Below are positions 5,757 to 6,497 of a DNA stretch of 6,497 nt, piece after piece. Below the pieces are notes generated by a model that was not told the origin of the DNA, made no database searches, and saw only the letters and a program-made list of their open reading frames with translations. The first letter of the stretch is position 1, and each line of letters opens with the position of its first letter. A program made the translations under genes and the position numbers. Location of the stretch: the NCBI GenBank assembly GCA_014859755.1, contig JACUTO010000084.1, positions 1-6,497 on the forward strand. Reading direction: 5' to 3'. Source of the stretch: Candidatus Bathyarchaeota archaeon (GTDB lineage Archaea; Thermoproteota; Bathyarchaeia; Bathyarchaeales; Bathyarchaeaceae).

Positions 5757-5996
5757 TCAAATGATTTAAGGTTAATTAACAGAAATCTTGAAATATTGTC
5801 GCCAGAAAGTCCTAAATTTGAAAAAATGAAGAGAAACGCACATAATCGGCTACAGATTTCCGTAAACTCAGCCCGATTTCGTAAGCTTGAAACTTGTAAA
5901 GTTGACGAAAAATCAGAGGAAATTCTACATTTTTCCGACAGTAAACAATAAATTAACAAACATTGAACGTAGTCAGCGTCTTCAAGGTTTGAGAAA
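5757..5996. other. AT-rich intergenic region between divergent genes
   Basis: About 240 bases without a gene I can support. One 60-base line counted by hand (5761-5820) has 17 G+C. It holds a 10-base palindrome GTTAATTAAC (5771-5780) and an imperfectly spaced inverted repeat AACTT-GTA-AAGTT (5891-5903) that shares the AACT/AGTT core of the 19-bp palindrome. A TATA-like AATAAATTAAC around 5946-5956 could serve the Lrp gene. A 41-codon frame from ATG 5826 lacks a ribosome binding site and family likeness. Confidence 0.5.
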
Positions 5997-6479
5997 ATGA
6001 AGCTGAAAAAACAAGCGGTTTCCTTGGATAGTCTGGATTGGAATATTCTGCAAGCTCTACAGGAAAACGCCAAGCAGACCTACACGGAAATCGGTCGTCG
6101 TTTCGGCGTGGCACACTCTACTGTTTACGATCGCATTAAAAGAATGGAGGAAAATAACATCATCAAAAAATACACTGCAGTCGTTGACCTGGAGAAGGTT
6201 GGAGTGAAATATATCACCGCTATCATGACCGTATTTACTGACCCGAAAGAAAGTGAAAATGCAGCCAGGAAACTATCTGAGTCCAAAGAGGTCTTAGAGG
6301 TTTCAACATCGCTTTCTGAGGAATTGTCGATAATCGCAAAGGTGGTTGCCAAAGATCAGGATAAGCTTCACTCATTTATCGCTCAAAAAGTTGCGCCACT
6401 CCCCGGAGTGTTGAGGATTCGAACTTCAATTATTACAAGGAAATACAAAGAGGAGGAACTTTTGATCGAAAGGAGATGA
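5997..6479 (+). CDS. Lrp/AsnC family transcriptional regulator
   Basis: A full-length 160-residue Lrp/AsnC (feast/famine) regulator; these proteins bind DNA as dimers or octamers and often sense amino acids. The N-terminal winged helix-turn-helix is clear: LDSLDWNILQALQENA (~10-25), then YTEIGRRFGVAHSTVYDRIKRM (29-50, recognition helix ~39-50) and the wing NNIIKKYTAVVD. The RAM effector domain spans ~70-148, ending IRTSIITRKY. The G-x-x-D turn that usually lies in the ligand-binding loop of the RAM domain is replaced by SLSEELSII (~105-113), so it may not bind a standard amino acid. The Shine-Dalgarno is weak (GAG at 5991-5993). It is divergent from the gene at 5243-5716, whose promoter carries a palindrome, so auto- or cross-regulation through the shared gap is plausible. 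Confidence 0.92.
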   Translation: MKLKKQAVSLDSLDWNILQALQENAKQTYTEIGRRFGVAHSTVYDRIKRMEENNIIKKYTAVVDLEKVGVKYITAIMTVFTDPKESENAARKLSESKEVLEVSTSLSEELSIIAKVVAKDQDKLHSFIAQKVAPLPGVLRIRTSIITRKYKEEELLIERR

Positions 6480-6497
6480 AAGTGTTAAAAACTAACA
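6476..6497 (+). CDS. Possible start of a further gene overlapping the Lrp stop (very short, edge-truncated)
   Basis: An ATG at 6476-6478 overlaps the Lrp stop codon (ATGA), with GAGGAGG about 20 bases upstream and AAGGAG directly before it. The frame reads MKVLKTN and is open to the end of the window. The overlap fits translational coupling, but seven codons cannot prove a gene. Confidence 0.25.

Noticed and set aside
5682..5951. 89-codon plus-strand open frame
   Set aside because: It overlaps the start and palindrome of the minus-strand gene, has no ribosome binding site at its start or at the internal ATG 5826, and resembles no family.
5717..6073. N-terminal extension of the minus-strand gene at 5243-5716
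   Set aside because: The extension crosses the AT-rich gap and runs antisense to the Lrp helix-turn-helix coding region; its residue make-up (Phe, Ser, Leu, Cys rich) is unlike a protein domain, and AAGGA before the ATG at 5716 gives a proper start.

Overview
The window looks archaeal, most likely from the TACK/Thermoproteota side (Bathyarchaeia or a relative). This is inferred from gene content: an XPD/Rad3-type helicase, a eukaryote-like topoisomerase IB, a TAN1-like THUMP protein, an Lrp/AsnC regulator with archaeal neighbours, a relic of an archaeal tyrosine integrase, and TATA-type promoters with short or absent leaders. No lineage can be fixed from this sequence alone.

Layout. Bases 1-401 hold the 3' end of an XPD-like DNA helicase. 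Bases 402-653 carry a decayed, frameshifted integrase C-terminus on the minus strand and the promoter of the next gene. Bases 654-2450 encode a complete type IB DNA topoisomerase with all five catalytic residues and an unusually long coiled-coil linker; it is more GC-rich than its neighbours. Bases 2588-2872 encode a small DUF5615/PIN-like protein without a recognisable antitoxin. A minus-strand two-gene unit follows (transcribed 4593 to 2973): a coiled-coil/Pro-rich protein of unknown function, then a radical SAM enzyme with a C-terminal cysteine cluster. It is divergent from a THUMP-domain RNA-binding protein (4698-5240), and one TATA-like element may serve both directions. The THUMP gene meets, tail to tail with 2 bases between, a 157-residue protein of unknown function (5716 to 5243). 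That gene's promoter contains a perfect 19-bp palindrome. A 280-bp AT-rich gap separates it from a divergent Lrp/AsnC regulator (5997-6479), and the reading may continue into another gene at the edge.

How the genes relate. Helicase and topoisomerase are both DNA-topology/repair enzymes, but the integrase relic and base composition between them suggest the topoisomerase or its surroundings were reshaped by integration rather than forming an ancestral operon. The palindrome next to the Lrp gene suggests a small regulator-target pair. The THUMP protein probably acts in tRNA modification. The radical SAM unit has no assignable substrate. I see no tRNA, rRNA, CRISPR array or intact mobile element. 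The most notable items are the long-linker archaeal Topo IB beside an integrase relic and the palindromic operator; I did not find convincing evidence for a wholly new multi-gene system.
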